64,000 bases of DNA from Cynocephalus volans (taxonomy: Eukaryota > Chordata > Mammalia > Dermoptera > Cynocephalidae), in the NCBI RefSeq assembly GCF_027409185.1, contig NC_084462.1:157405490-157469489 (forward strand), written 5' to 3'. Positions 46,076 through 57,200 of this stretch are shown one piece after another (position 1 is the stretch's first letter; each line of letters starts with the position of its first letter). Position numbers and translations under genes: made by a program. The notes under the pieces were generated by a model that saw only the letters and a program-made list of their open reading frames with translations, had not been told where the DNA came from and made no database searches.

Positions 46076-46427
46076 AATAGCTACCTACAAAGCCCCCAGA
46101 AGAGGACAAAAGTAGGCATGAACTGCAAGCTGAACTGACAGAGGCCAGGAAGGAGCCGTGTACAGAGGAAACTTGCCATGGCTGAGAAGCCCCCAGCCTG
46201 CACTTGCAGTCCAGTGGCAACTTTATACAGCTGTCCTTTGCTTTGCATGCTGACACATGCAAGCCACAGGGCCAGTGGGAAGACCAAATTGGGAAATCTA
46301 AGTGGACACTCTTTGTCAAACAAAAAAACCCACCAAGTAAATGAATTTTTTCCTTTCTTTGATTGCTAAAATCGTTGTCTCGTCTACTAAAGCCTCATAG
46401 GCGCAGGCTGAAGGCCATTTCTTACAA

Positions 46428-46592
46428 AACCAGTGGTTCCCAACTGGGAGTGAGTGTCACAATTGGGGAAGTTGCCACTGGCTTCTACTGGGTATAGACC
46501 CTGGGTGCTGCTAACTGTCCTGCAGTGCACAGGAGAGCCCCCTGCAACAAAGAATTGTACAGCCCGAAATATCAACAGTGCCTAGAGCCTAA
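46428..46592 (+). mobile_element. MER20-like hAT MITE
   Basis: 'CCAGTGGTTCCCAACTGGGA', 'GTCCTGCAGTGCACAGGAG' and 'CAACAAAGAATTGTACAGCC' follow the MER20 consensus in order. Confidence 0.75.
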
Positions 46593-46699
46593 CATGTTGT
46601 CTGGAGTAGAATGAATCTCTCTCTCTATGCTCCTCAAACACCTTGTTCATGCCTGTGTTGGAGCACTGGCCTCAGTCTGCCAGATATTGTATGTAACTG

Positions 46700-46920
46700 G
46701 TGGCTTCCTGCTACAGCAGAAAGGGCACAGGCTCTTAATATGCTCAGCCACTCACTGGCTATGACCCAGAAACAGTCATTCAGCTTCTCTGAGACCATCT
46801 CCTCATCTGAAAAATAGAAATCAGAATCCCTATTTGGAGCGTGATGGTGCAGATTACACAAAATACTTATGTAGAGTTCCTGGCACATGGTAAGTGCTCA
46901 ATAAGTCATTGGGACGTGTC
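46700..46920 (+). mobile_element. MIR
   Basis: 'CACTCACTGGCTATGACCC', 'CTGAGACCATCTCCTCATCT' and 'CACATGGTAAGTGCTCAATA' are core and tail phrases of MIR. Confidence 0.85.
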
Positions 46921-47589
46921 TTACTACATACAACTGCAGAGGGCCATGGTAATGTCTTGCATATCTGCATCTTTTGAAGCACCTTAGGCTATGCCATGCA
47001 CATAGTAGACACTCAAAAACTGTTGTTGAACTGAATTGAAGTCTTCCCTGGAAGCCAAGCATCAAGAAATAAATGCAGCCTGCCTCATAGATCTATAGCC
47101 CTGCAACGTATAAATGGCTTTTATCTAGATTTTAAGATGCACCAGCATCTCAGAACACCCTCTCCGTCTCCCTGTCACCAAGTCTGTGTCCCTTCTGGTG
47201 AGCAGGGAGCCTGAGATTGGTCTTTGATTCTTTCTGGGACAGCCAGAGCCTTGAAGACAGTTTGGACATTCCTGGCTGACTGACTCAATCACCCACAGCT
47301 AGCCCAACACCTGCTACGTGCATGAAAAGAAAAGTTGAAGGAAACACTATGTTTCTGACAATAGGAGGGATACAAGTCTGGATGAGTATTACTTACCTGG
47401 TAAATGGAGGGGACATCACCCAGTCCTCCAGGTTGAAGAGAGCTTTCTCTAAATACACACCCCCATCTGCAGCTACCCACTGGCACACACAGCTCAGCCA
47501 CACTCTGAAACAAACGTGGAAAGACCATCTCTAACCCTGCCATTGCAGTGCTTTCAGGGACTCATCTAGTACAGCTTCTCCCCTGCTAG
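46921..47589. other. Intergenic, no gene seen
   Basis: An 'AGTAGACACTCAAAAACTG' phrase near 47,010 resembles an L2/MIR end. Nothing else was recognised. Confidence 0.4.
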
Positions 47590-47599
47590 AGAACACATT

Positions 47600-47785
47600 G
47601 GAGAAGGCAGGCTGGGCCAGAAACAAGGGACACCTGAACTCAAGTGTGATACCCCCACTAACTGGCTATGTAATCCCAAGCAAGTCCTGTCACCTATCTG
47701 AGCCTCAGTTTCTCATCTGTGAAATGAGAGCTGGACAAGAAGATCTCTAACGGTTCTTCCAGCTGTGCTATTCTGTGCTCTTTCT
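47600..47785 (+). mobile_element. MIR
   Basis: 'ACTGGCTATGTAATCCCAAG', 'GAGCCTCAGTTTCTCATCTG' and 'TGAAATGAGAGCTGGACAAG' are MIR core text. Confidence 0.8.
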
Positions 47786-47987
47786 ATGATCACAATTGCT
47801 CCCACATTGACCTGCTAAATGCCACACAGACAAGTGTTGGTCCATTCCAAGTCCAGCCCTTGCTGCCGTCCAGGGCCTGGATCTCCTATTACTGTATGAA
47901 GTGGCCCCAGAGGATGGCAGGAATGAGATCTCTCTTTTAGAGCCTTTGGAATAGACACAATGAGTCCTGCCCCTTCCCACCCCCGAC

Positions 47988-48001
47988 CCCCCCCCCCCCC
48001 G
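47988..48001. repeat. Poly-C run
   Basis: An uninterrupted C run of about 13-14 bases follows 'CCCCCGACC'. It is a likely length-variable site and a sequencing trouble spot. Confidence 0.8.
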
Positions 48002-48484
48002 CGGGCCAGGTGGGGCTGCCCAGGAAGTATCAGGCAGGGACTCAGATTGCAAAGATTCATGGCGATGCAGACATTCTGCCAGCCCACAGGAATTCAAGCC
48101 AAGAATAGATAATGCTTACACCAAGCATGCACCGTAATTGCTAGGTGTCTAGGAGCTAACTGCTCCAGGTACAACATTGCTCTTAGTTGCTTCCTTCAAA
48201 TCCCTTAGTGAAAGGAAGCGAGGCACAACCATCAACTAAAAGAACTCAACTCCAAATCCCCTCACCTGTCTTATCTCCAAATCCCCCTTCCTTCCAGTCT
48301 CCAAGTACTCTCACTGAGCACAGGTGACAATTGTCCAGATCATAGCAGCTCTGGGGCTTCCACTGACACACAACACATATACTGCACCTCACCTGCACAG
48401 AGCTTTCTTTCCCGTGTGCATCCAGAACAGAACATTGCTGTCTACCAGCTGCCCTGCACTCTCAGCTCTGGGATTGCCTCAGGC

Positions 48485-48690
48485 TGGTGTAGAGAAAAGA
48501 ACATGGACTCTGGAGTTGGAATCCTAGCTGTACCAGCTTGAGCAAGTTGTAATTTTTAAACTTTTTGAATCTCTGTTTGCTAAGCTGGTGTCAGCAATAC
48601 CTACCTTGCAAGATGGTCCTAGGGATTAAATGAAACTCTGCTTGTGAAGTAGAGTTCCACACTAGGTACTCACTAAAGAGTAGCTATTTT
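48485..48690 (+). mobile_element. MIR
   Basis: 'ACATGGACTCTGGAGTTGGA', 'CAGCTTGAGCAAGTTG' and 'CCTAGGGATTAAATGAAACT' follow the MIR consensus order. Confidence 0.78.
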
Positions 48691-48989
48691 TCTAGAGATT
48701 TCACTCACTTGGCTGAATAATGCAATTCCGGGCATGAAACACTAGAGCACACAAAGAAGTGACTTCAAATGGACCCCAAACTAGTTCTTTTGGCACTTTA
48801 TTAAAAGTGAATTGGATTCTGTTTGGGTTAAGGAAGAGCAGACTTCTCCTCTAAGAATTTTGCATTCAATTCAGACAAGTGCTAGATCTATGAAGAATTC
48901 TCTGATTTTGCCATGAGAACCCAGGAGTGAACTTCAGACCCATGTGATTCCAGTCTTCTGGCTATCTGAAGCAAATCACTCCACTGGTC

Positions 48990-49175
48990 AGACCAGATAT
49001 CAGGGGTTCGCAAGCCCAGCTGCTCATTAGCATTACCTGGAGAGCTTCCCTAAGCTACCAGTGCCCAAGCCCCACTCCAGACCAATTTCATCAGAATCTC
49101 TGCTGAGTAAGGCCCTGGTATCAATAATTTTAAGAGCTCCCTTAATAATTCTAAGGTGAAATTCACTGGACCAAA
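48990..49175 (+). mobile_element. MER5A-like hAT MITE
   Basis: 'CATTAGCATTACCTGGAGAG', a CCCCACTCCAGACCAATTTC tract, and 'ATCAGAATCTCTGCTGAGTA' match the MER5A core. Confidence 0.65.
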
Positions 49176-49377
49176 AGATCTTCAGGATTCCCCCCCACCC
49201 CACCCCAGGTATCCCTGGTGCCTGCAACCATGTATGATTCAGAGTAGACATTTAGTATATGTTTGTTAAATAAATGAATGAAGATTCTGACTCACCTTTT
49301 GTGCTGTTTCCAGGCTCATAATTTATGGGGTAAAAGAAGAAAAGAATAAGAGCTGAATCCCAAGTCAGAATCACAGA

Positions 49378-49590
49378 GCAGCACTGTCCAACAGAAATTG
49401 GTGCAATGATGGAAATGGTCTACAATGTGTTCTGTCCCTTACAGTAGCCTTGAGCCATGTGTGCCTACTGAGTACTTGAAATGTGACTAGTGTGACTGAG
49501 GAATTGACTTTCAATTTTATTTAATGTTAATTAGATTTAAATGTAAATAGTCCCCCATGACTCCTGGTACCATATTGGACAATGCAGACA
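49378..49590 (+). mobile_element. hAT-type MITE
   Basis: The left end 'AGCACTGTCCAACAGAAAT' and right end 'CCATATTGGACAATGCAGA' are imperfect inverted ends of a common non-autonomous hAT element. 'GAGTACTTGAAATGTGACTA' is internal. Confidence 0.65.
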
Positions 49591-49959
49591 TAGGGTGTCT
49601 ACCTTTCATAAACAGTTATACCTGTGTGTCTCCACGCCCCTCTTTTACTTAAAGTACCCCGTTCAACTTTGGGCAGCCCCCCACCTCCACTGCCTACAGT
49701 CTTGAGCATGGCTGATGAAGTTGCCCTGCTCTCCTCCAGCATGGGGGCACCCAGGACCCAAGCTAAATCAACCAAACTCTCCTCTGGAAATTTGACTCTA
49801 ACTTCAGTGTTGCAAGGATAGAAAATGAGCCCGAGCAGATTAACATGAGCATCGATGCTCTAAGGCACTGTGTGTTAGTTTCCACACCATTAGTCCAAAG
49901 TGTGCCGATAACAACAGTGACGTATGATGTGAGCTAGGCATTATTATCGCCATCTCTGT

Positions 49960-50150
49960 CATCATCCAAGTCACTCGTACCCAGCAGCTCTGATGCACCA
50001 ACTCCTGTACTAGGTACGTAATTTGCTGAGCTTCACTTGCACTTCATTTCTTCATCTGTAAAATGGGAATCATACTCATCCTAACTTCTTCCAGAGTTTT
50101 CGTGAAGACAGCAGAAGAGATGATGGTCATAAAAGCTTTGAAGCAATTAA
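49960..50150 (+). mobile_element. MIR-like relic
   Basis: 'TTGCACTTCATTTCTTCATC' followed by 'TGTAAAATGGGAATCATACT' is MIR core text. Confidence 0.7.
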
Positions 50151-50429
50151 GGAGTTACCCAAATGTCTGTTAGAGGTGTTGTTCCCCAGGTATAGGTGTC
50201 AGGGAGTCATGGGAGGGTTTGATGAAGGACCCAAGATCTGGGCCTAGTTCACAAGCCGTGCAATGCCAGGTAAGACACTCGTCCTTTCTGGGCTTTTGGC
50301 TAAAATGAGATTGAGTTAGACACATCCTTTTCCAGTTTCACCATTTTCTAGTCTATTTTCATGCCCCCTTGCCTGACACATATCCACTTCCACTTCTATG
50401 CACACAGACCAGAAATTTCTCTAGCCTGG

Positions 50430-50702
50430 ACCATGCTGGCCTTGTATCCAATTCATTTTTTCTTTCCCCAGCTGCCCACCTGACTGGGAAGCTCTGGGTA
50501 TACATTCCGTCTGCTTCCTGGACTTAACCCTCTGGCAGAGCACTTTATGGGAATTGTGTTTAACTGTCTGCTGGTAAACTGTAGGCCCTACTAGAGCAAA
50601 GACCATGTCCCTCTCCTTCACTACTGTATCCCCCATGCCTCATTCACAGCCAGACACATAGAAGGTGCTAGTGAGTACCTGACTGTTTGAATGAATGTCC
50701 TA
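50430..50702 (+). mobile_element. L2 3' end
   Basis: 'ACTAGAGCAAAGACCATGTC', 'ACTGTATCCCCCATGCC', and 'AGAAGGTGCTAGTGAGTA' with GAATGAATG at the end match the 3' end of L2. Confidence 0.8.
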
Positions 50703-50741
50703 AATCTATTTTATTATTTGTCATTGCAGGAAACCCATAGT

Positions 50742-51235
50742 ATTAGTTATCTAATGCTGCATAACAGATTACCCCAAAACTTACCATCTTAAAACAACAA
50801 TGATTGTTTATCATCTCTCAATTTCTGTAGGAGAGAAATTCAGACAGGGCGCAGCGACACTGGCTTGTCTTTGCTCCATATCTGGAACCTCAACTGTAAG
50901 ACTCAAAGGCTGGTCAGCTGGGATGATCTGAAGTCTCAGTTCACCACCTCTCTAGTGATTCCGGCTGTTGGCTGAGAGCCTAGCAGGAGGTGTCAGCCGG
51001 AACACCCTCACAGGGCCTCTCCATGTGGCTCGGGATTCCTCCCAACGTGGCGGCTGGTTTCTTCCAAGAAAGAGGAAGTTGTCTCCTTTTTATGACCTAA
51101 TCTTAAGAGTCACACAGTATCACTTCCACTATATTTTATTCATTAGAAACAAGTCACTAAATTCAGAGCACATTCAAGGGGAGGGGAATTAGATTCCATC
51201 TTCTGAAATGAGTGTAAAGAACTTGAGAGCATATT
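50742..51235 (-). mobile_element. Old LTR, ERVL/MaLR-like
   Basis: 'TTATCTAATGCTGCATAACA', 'GATTACCCCAAAACTTACCA', and later 'GAAACAAGTCACTAAATTCA' and 'CATTCAAGGGGAGGGGAATT' are the usual order of an old LTR read in reverse. Confidence 0.7.
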
Positions 51236-52194
51236 TTAAAACCACCACAACCACTTGGCTAATACAAGAGGTAAAATACAGAGTGAAAACTGAGTGTCTG
51301 CAAAACTAAAACTTCACTTCAAATTATTACATGTGTGAGCTTGGGGACATTATGTTGACACTTGGTTTCCCCATTTATACAATGAGAAGGTGGCAGTTGT
51401 TGCTCCCTACTGACTTTTACATGCTTGCAGTCTTCTTGCCTCGGTGCACTTAAGAGGATGCACGCTTGACTAACTTTCCTGGAGTCCTGCCACCCTCCCC
51501 ATCACTGATCATCCATGGTTTCAGACCTTGGAGGCAGCAAGAGTTGCTCTTGTAGTCCAGGGGACCCAGAAAGTTCAGGTACCAGGACAACAGTAAGGAA
51601 CAGACGGGGAACCACTGAGAATCTGCGGATTCCTTAAGGCCTTCTGTGTCCCAGCCCTGGTGTCAAGAAATACGGTGGCCACAGACCCAAGGAATTAGAA
51701 TCTGATGGCGGGGCCCAGGAATCTGCATTTTTTCCCACAAGCCATACTAACTACTGGCAGGGGAGAGGGGAAATCTTAAAGCACACACGCGACTTGTAGT
51801 AAAGTTCTCGCTTCTGCGCCTTTTCCTCATGTTACCACTCTGTGGAATAGGAGAAGGGGAGGGTCCGTTGAGTTTCCAAAGTCCAGGGGCCACGCACAAC
51901 ACTTAGCTGTACTTTCACCTTCTTCTGGGCCTACTGACTCTCCCAGCCATTTCCTCCCACTCCCATGTCGCGGTCCCACAACCCTGGGGAGCAGCATTCC
52001 TCCCGCCCGGTCCGCAATGTCGGGGCGTCCAAAGCTGGGTCCAGGGAGGCGGACTAGGGGAGAATCCCGTGCACCCCACTCCTACCGGTGCAGGTGATCT
52101 GGTGGGATAGGGTGACGTTTAACCTTTTACTTTCTAGAGGTATTGATCCCCTTAACTCCCCCCGCCCCCTATGTTAAGGAAAGCACGCGCTTGC
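51236..52194. other. Intergenic region upstream of the CpG island
   Basis: No coding exon was recognised. The sequence grades toward GC-rich from about 51,950 onward. It contains a MER5-like phrase near 51,680-51,740 ('CAGGAATCTGCATTTTT'). It may hold distal promoter elements of VASH1, but nothing specific can be supported. Confidence 0.4.
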
Positions 52195-52335
52195 ATTCAG
52201 AGCGACTCTGGGCTCAGCCGGTATGACCACCTCGGCTGATAGATGGGGAAACTGAGGCCTAGAGAGGGAAGTGATCTTTCGAACCTCCCATAGCAAAATA
52301 AATGCTGAACCGGTCTAGAACCCCGGTCTTCCAGG
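52195..52335 (-). mobile_element. MIR
   Basis: 'GATGGGGAAACTGAGGCCTA' followed by 'GAGAGGGAAGTGATC' is reversed MIR core. It lies about 200 bp before the CpG island. Confidence 0.7.
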
Positions 52336-52539
52336 CCAATGCTCTCGATTCTCCACGCCGAGGGCCCCTGCTGGGTAGCCCCTTTGCAATGCCCGACCGC
52401 AGGAATTCCTTCCGCGCCGGGGATCTCCGTGGAGTTTGCGCTTTGCTTGGCACATTGTAAACTTCCTTCGTAGCTCCGCCGGCCTCGGTGCGCCCTGAGG
52501 TGAGAAGGAAGCGAATGCCCAGTCGCACCCTTGACATAA

Positions 52540-53500
52540 CCGGGGGCAGAGGGATAGCTGCGGGCAGAGGACCAGGCGGGAATGCGCTGGCCCTTTAAGG
52601 GGGGGACGGGGCGCATGCGCGGCGCAGGCCGGAGTCGAACCCGGTGGGCGGCAGGCGGGCAGCGGACCCGGCGGCAGCAGCGGGGCCCTGGGGTGGCGGA
52701 GGCGGCAGTGGCCGCCCCGGCTTCGCCGAGCCGCGCAGCCGCGATCAGGTCTCGGGCTTTGCATTTGCGGGCTGCTTCCCGGGGGCCAGCGCAGCCCGCG
52801 CTCCGCCGGGCTTTGTCACTCGCCTCCAGCTGCATCCGCCGGCCGTGGCTGCGCGAGCCTCAGGGCTTGCCGCCCCCGCCCCGCGGTCCTGCCTCCACCC
52901 CTCGGCCGGGGCAGCGGGAGCCCGAGCGAACAGCCACGGAGCATCCTTGGCCCGCCCCGGCCGCGCCGCCGCCCATGCTGCAGCCGGTCCGGGGCAGCAA
53001 CCCTGCGGCCGGAGCCCGCCGCTCGGTGACCTCAGCGTGGCCCCTGCGCTGTTTCCGAGCCGGTACCGCTGAGTCCCGGGCCCCGGCGGGGGACGCGCGC
53101 CCCACGATGGCTCGGCTGGCGCAGCGCGGCGCCAGGTGCCCGCCGCCCGCCCGCTGAGACGCGCCCGGCTGGGGACCGGCAGGGCCTTGGAGCTCCCCGC
53201 GTTCGCCTCTCGGCGCGTCCTTTCCCCTTCTGGCGGCTCACTGCGCTTCCCGGGGCGAGGGGACAGGGGACCCGGACAAAGCCCACTTTGTGCGGGGAGT
53301 CGGCCGCGGGCGTGGAATGTGCGCCTCGACGCGCCCCCTCCCCGCGCCCCGCCAGCTGCGAGTCGCGGCGCCCAGACTTGTCACGTCGCGTCGGAGAAAT
53401 CGGCCCCCGAGCCGCCAGGGGGTCCCGGCTAGGAGCTCCGAGCCCGGAGTCGCCTCGGTTCCCGCTGTCCCCGGGGCGCGCGCGCAGATGTGAGCGTGCG
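52540..53500 (+). promoter_or_regulatory. VASH1: CpG island, probable VASH1 promoter
   Basis: This is about 950 bp of very GC-rich, CpG-dense sequence in a window where CpG is otherwise scarce. It lies 0.5-1.4 kb before the VASH1 start codon and in the same direction. A palindromic GCGCATGCGC at 52,611-52,620 fits the NRF1 binding consensus. Several CCGCCCC/GGGGCGG-type GC boxes are present, for example near 52,873. I see no convincing TATA box. The long open frames here on both strands (for example 52,582-53,157) are expected from a lack of AT-rich stop codons and are not called as genes. The transcription start cannot be placed from sequence alone. Confidence 0.8.
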
Positions 53501-53993
53501 AGGCTTTTGTGGAAGAATTTGTGCTCCCTAAAACTGCAAGCCGGGGCGCCCCGTCGGCATGGACACCCGTGCCTTGACCCTTCCTTTATGCGACCGCAGG
53601 TCTGAGCTGTCTGGCCTCAGTTTCCCTCCGACTTTCTCCTCTCCGCGAGCCCAGACTGCTACCCGTCATTGTTCTCGCTGTCAAATAGGGGTGCTTCGTG
53701 AAGGCTGCCAAGTTGGGGTGTGTTCTCTTTATCTCGTTTTTCAAACAGAGTAAGGCATCTACGGCTGACCCTGGACGACCCGCCCCCTCGACCTCCACTT
53801 CACGTTGTTGCACTGATTTTTTTTCTTTTTGAGTACTATTTTATTGTACAGGGGCCACGCCCTGGTTTCTTAAAGGCGCCTTGCACACTTTGGCTATGTG
53901 TTATCGCCGCAGCTGGTGTGTGGGAGGCCTCCTGTGAGCCACCTATTTTCCCGCCTCCTGGTACTTCCTCCCAACCTGGTCAAGGATTCAGGA
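53501..53993 (+). other. VASH1: Probable VASH1 5' UTR
   Basis: This is the segment between the CpG island and the VASH1 start codon. It contains upstream ATGs. One at 53,559 opens a 64-codon frame ending at 53,753. One at 53,896 opens a 13-codon frame ending at 53,937, 57 bases before the main start. Both matter only if transcription begins upstream of them, which is likely but not shown. A spliced leader cannot be excluded. Confidence 0.5.
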
Positions 53994-54296
53994 ATGCCAG
54001 GGGGGAAGAAGGTGGTCGCGGGTGGCAGCAGCGGTGCTGCCTCAACTGCTGCTGCTGCCCCCTCTGGGGTCAGACGTTTGGAGAACAGCGAAGGAGCCTC
54101 AGCCCAGAGAGATGACGAGCCAGAGGAGGAAGGGGAGGAGGACCTGCGAGATGGAGGCGTCCCCTTCTTTGTCAACCGGGGTGGGCTACCTGTGGACGAG
54201 GCCACCTGGGAAAGGATGTGGAAGCACGTGGCCAAGATCCACCCCGATGGAGAGAAGGTGGCGCAGAGGATCCGTGGGGCCACGGACCTGCCCAAG
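53994..54296 (+). CDS. VASH1: Vasohibin-1, coding exon 1
   Basis: Vasohibin-1 removes the C-terminal tyrosine of alpha-tubulin when bound to its small partner SVBP, and is known as a secreted, endothelium-induced inhibitor of angiogenesis. This exon encodes residues 1-101. It begins [11 protein letters not shown], then an alanine/serine-rich low-complexity stretch and an acidic run '[14 protein letters not shown]'. The conserved entry to the folded core follows: '[19 protein letters not shown]', then '[19 protein letters not shown]'. The start is chosen by family agreement; -3 is G. The exon ends CCCAAG before a GTGAGG donor in phase 0. By my recollection the human protein is two residues longer in the low-complexity part. 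The disordered, highly charged N-terminus is normal for the family. Confidence 0.96.
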
Positions 54297-57200
54297 GTGA
54301 GGCATGGGGGGTGGGCAGCAGGATGTCTAGGGTGTTAGTGACCGTGGGGCTCAGCAAAGCCACACTCTCCTCCGATGGGGTAGAGGACCACTGGCATCAT
54401 AAGATCGAAGAACAGACAGGTCATACGTGTCCAGAAGAACTTTCTCTCTACTGCTGTTAAGGTCATTCTATGAGGGAGGGTTACACTGCATTCTCCCAAT
54501 AGATGAGAAAGCTGAAAGCTCAAGTAGGAACTCAAAGTCCCACAGCTAGTAAGTGGCAGAGCTGGGACTCAACCCCAGATCTCAGGTTCCAGCTCTTCTG
54601 CTCTGTTTGGCACTAGATTCAGGGAAATTAAAAGAGATCCTATGGAGAGGGGTAAAGTTAGATAATTTCCGTGTGGCCATCCTTCGGTTGTTACCCACGA
54701 AGGCAGAGGCTTGTCTCATTCATCTTTGTTTTTCCAAGGCCTTCTATGTGCCTTTTACAGAACAGGCACTTATGTGTGTTTGCTGAATGAAAGGGTATTT
54801 GAGACTCTCTGTGCTGTACAGTGCTATGTGGAAATACACAGCCAATATTTAAAAATAAACAAACAAAAAACATTATGGTTAAGACTAAGAAAGCACTCTT
54901 CCAAACGCAGAGGCCTGAAATCCCCAAAGCAGAGCCCTTTGGACAGAGGTGAGAGCCCAGTGCTTAGTCCTGCCTGCTCAGGTGGGAAGGAATGGCAGTT
55001 AGTGTGGATTAGACCTGGGGACAAGTGGCCTCTTTTGTTTTTTACCAGGTTTATTGGTAGAGGCATCAGAAAATGTCTTCTGGGAAAATAGAATTAGAGG
55101 TTGAAGGTTGAGCAACTGCCTAACGTTTCCAGGGGAAACACAATGTAGTTTGATTTTGAATGGCTGCGTAATTGTCCTCTGCACTGCCTGATAATTTATT
55201 TAGCTAATCCCCTATGGTTGGATATTGTTAACAATATTTTATTCTTAAAATGAACACTGTGGTAAGCATTCTGAAACATAAATTTGAGATTCATCTCTGA
55301 TTATTTCCTTGGGATGAATTCCTAGAAGAGAAAGATGCATCAAAGAGATGGACATTGGTAGCCTGAGCTTAGGCAAGCTCCTGTGGCCTATTTGAGCCGC
55401 AGTTTTCTCATCTTAAAGTGGGATTGAGTGTGTCAGGCCATAGTAGAGTGTGACTGGTTCCCTGCAGAACTGTCACCACTCCTGGGAACTAAAAAACAAA
55501 AAATCAGTGAGCTCATTAGCAACTGGTCTGTAATGTTATCTTGTCATTTCCAATTCTCATGTATAGGAAAGACATCAATGAAGAAATTAAATTATTATGG
55601 GGGAGAAGGAAGGGTTGTGACTGACAGCAGTATGGTAGGGTGGAAAGAATTTTGTGAGAAGTCTGGGAAAATTTGAAACTTCCCCTCCTCAAACCACGGG
55701 AAAAGTGTCTCAGATAGAGAAACCACATGCGTCTACATGAGTTCCTCTTCTGCTTGGCCCTAAGTAGAAGGGAGCCCTCAGAGTCTGGAAGGAGTGGAGG
55801 AATCAGGAGGCCTTGGGGAAAGCAGCGCTGGTTGATGGCCAGCCACTGGCTCGCCCCCTCCCAAGTGGCCAGGCCATTGAGGCTGGCACAAAGGCATTCT
55901 CTGCAGAGGTCACACCATGGTGGGCCCAAGAAGTGTTTCGTTGGGATTGCACAATGTTTTAAAAGACCACCTGAGCCAAAATTAAAAATTGGGAGATTTC
56001 TTGGACAAAGATCCAGATTTTTGGCATCTTTTCAGAAAATGAGAAGATCTGGGAACACAGGATCTACAATCCCACAGGCAGCTGTCAGCTGGGGCTGAGG
56101 AGTGGTTTCCCCTCCCCCGGTGTGCCACAGCCCCCACCACTCACCTTCCCCATTAGCCACTTGCAGGTGGTTGAGTCCAGAACCCCTGCAGAGTAGTGTT
56201 GGAGTCAAATCCACCAGGCGCAAATCCGTCATTTCCCATAGCTACTTACGTGGGGAAGGTATGGAACTGCCTTGAGCGTCAGTTTCCTCAGCTGTGAAAT
56301 GGGGATAACAGCAGTGCCCACTGCAGAGGGGTGTTGAGAGGAATGGATGTATAGCATGTGATGCTTCATTAGTTGAGAGTCTGATAGGTATCCAGTAAAT
56401 GGAGCTCCTTAGTGAGTCTGCAGCAAACCACCCCATAAGCACTTTGTAGAAACAGCCTTTACAAGGACGATGCCAATATGGTAAAGGGCAGCAGTTTCTA
56501 AAGGGTCCCAAATTTAGCAACAATTTATGATCCTTGATAAGAAGCTCTTCCTGGTGTTTTAAGCTGCCACCACCTTCAAAAGCTTAGTGGCCACGTACCC
56601 CAGACGCAGCTGCTGAAGGTCTAGCTTTGACTCTGACCACTGCACTCCTACAGAATGGGATTTGGACATCTCCAAAAGGGTGACAGTGCTGGGTTCAGCA
56701 TGTGCTGCCTGATACCTTCCGCATACAGTAATAACAATGGCAGTGAGCAGGAACTGAGCCTTTGCTATGTGCCAGACCCTGTTCTAAGGCCCTAGCCTGC
56801 ACCATTTATTTATGCTATGAGGTTAGTTCTATTTACAAATGAGGCATCTGAGGCACAGAGAAGTTAAAGAGCTTCACTAACATCACCAGACCATAAATGG
56901 CAGAGCTGGGATTTCTAGAGTCACTCTATTAATCTCTAGGCCATAGTGCTTCCTGCCTGCTGGGCTCTACCCCTCTCCCCCAGCCTCACTGTGCTACACA
57001 GAAATGGACCGCACCAGTGAGAATGTCTTAGTAGAACTCAGGACTGTAGGAGTTCCTGGAGCAAGGGTAGCCTTGGTAGTAGAGGAGCAGCTCTCCCTGA
57101 GGAGATCTGGGGTGCTGATATCACCCATCCCCACTGTACCCCACTTAAGCCCTCCCCTCAACAATGTGGAAGTATTCCTGGCTCCAGTTCCAACTAGGGG

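Noticed and set aside
52582-53157. 191-codon open frame, and others on both strands, in the CpG island
   Set aside because: GC-rich sequence naturally lacks stop codons. The translations are Arg/Ala/Pro-rich with no family resemblance, and frames are open on both strands at once.
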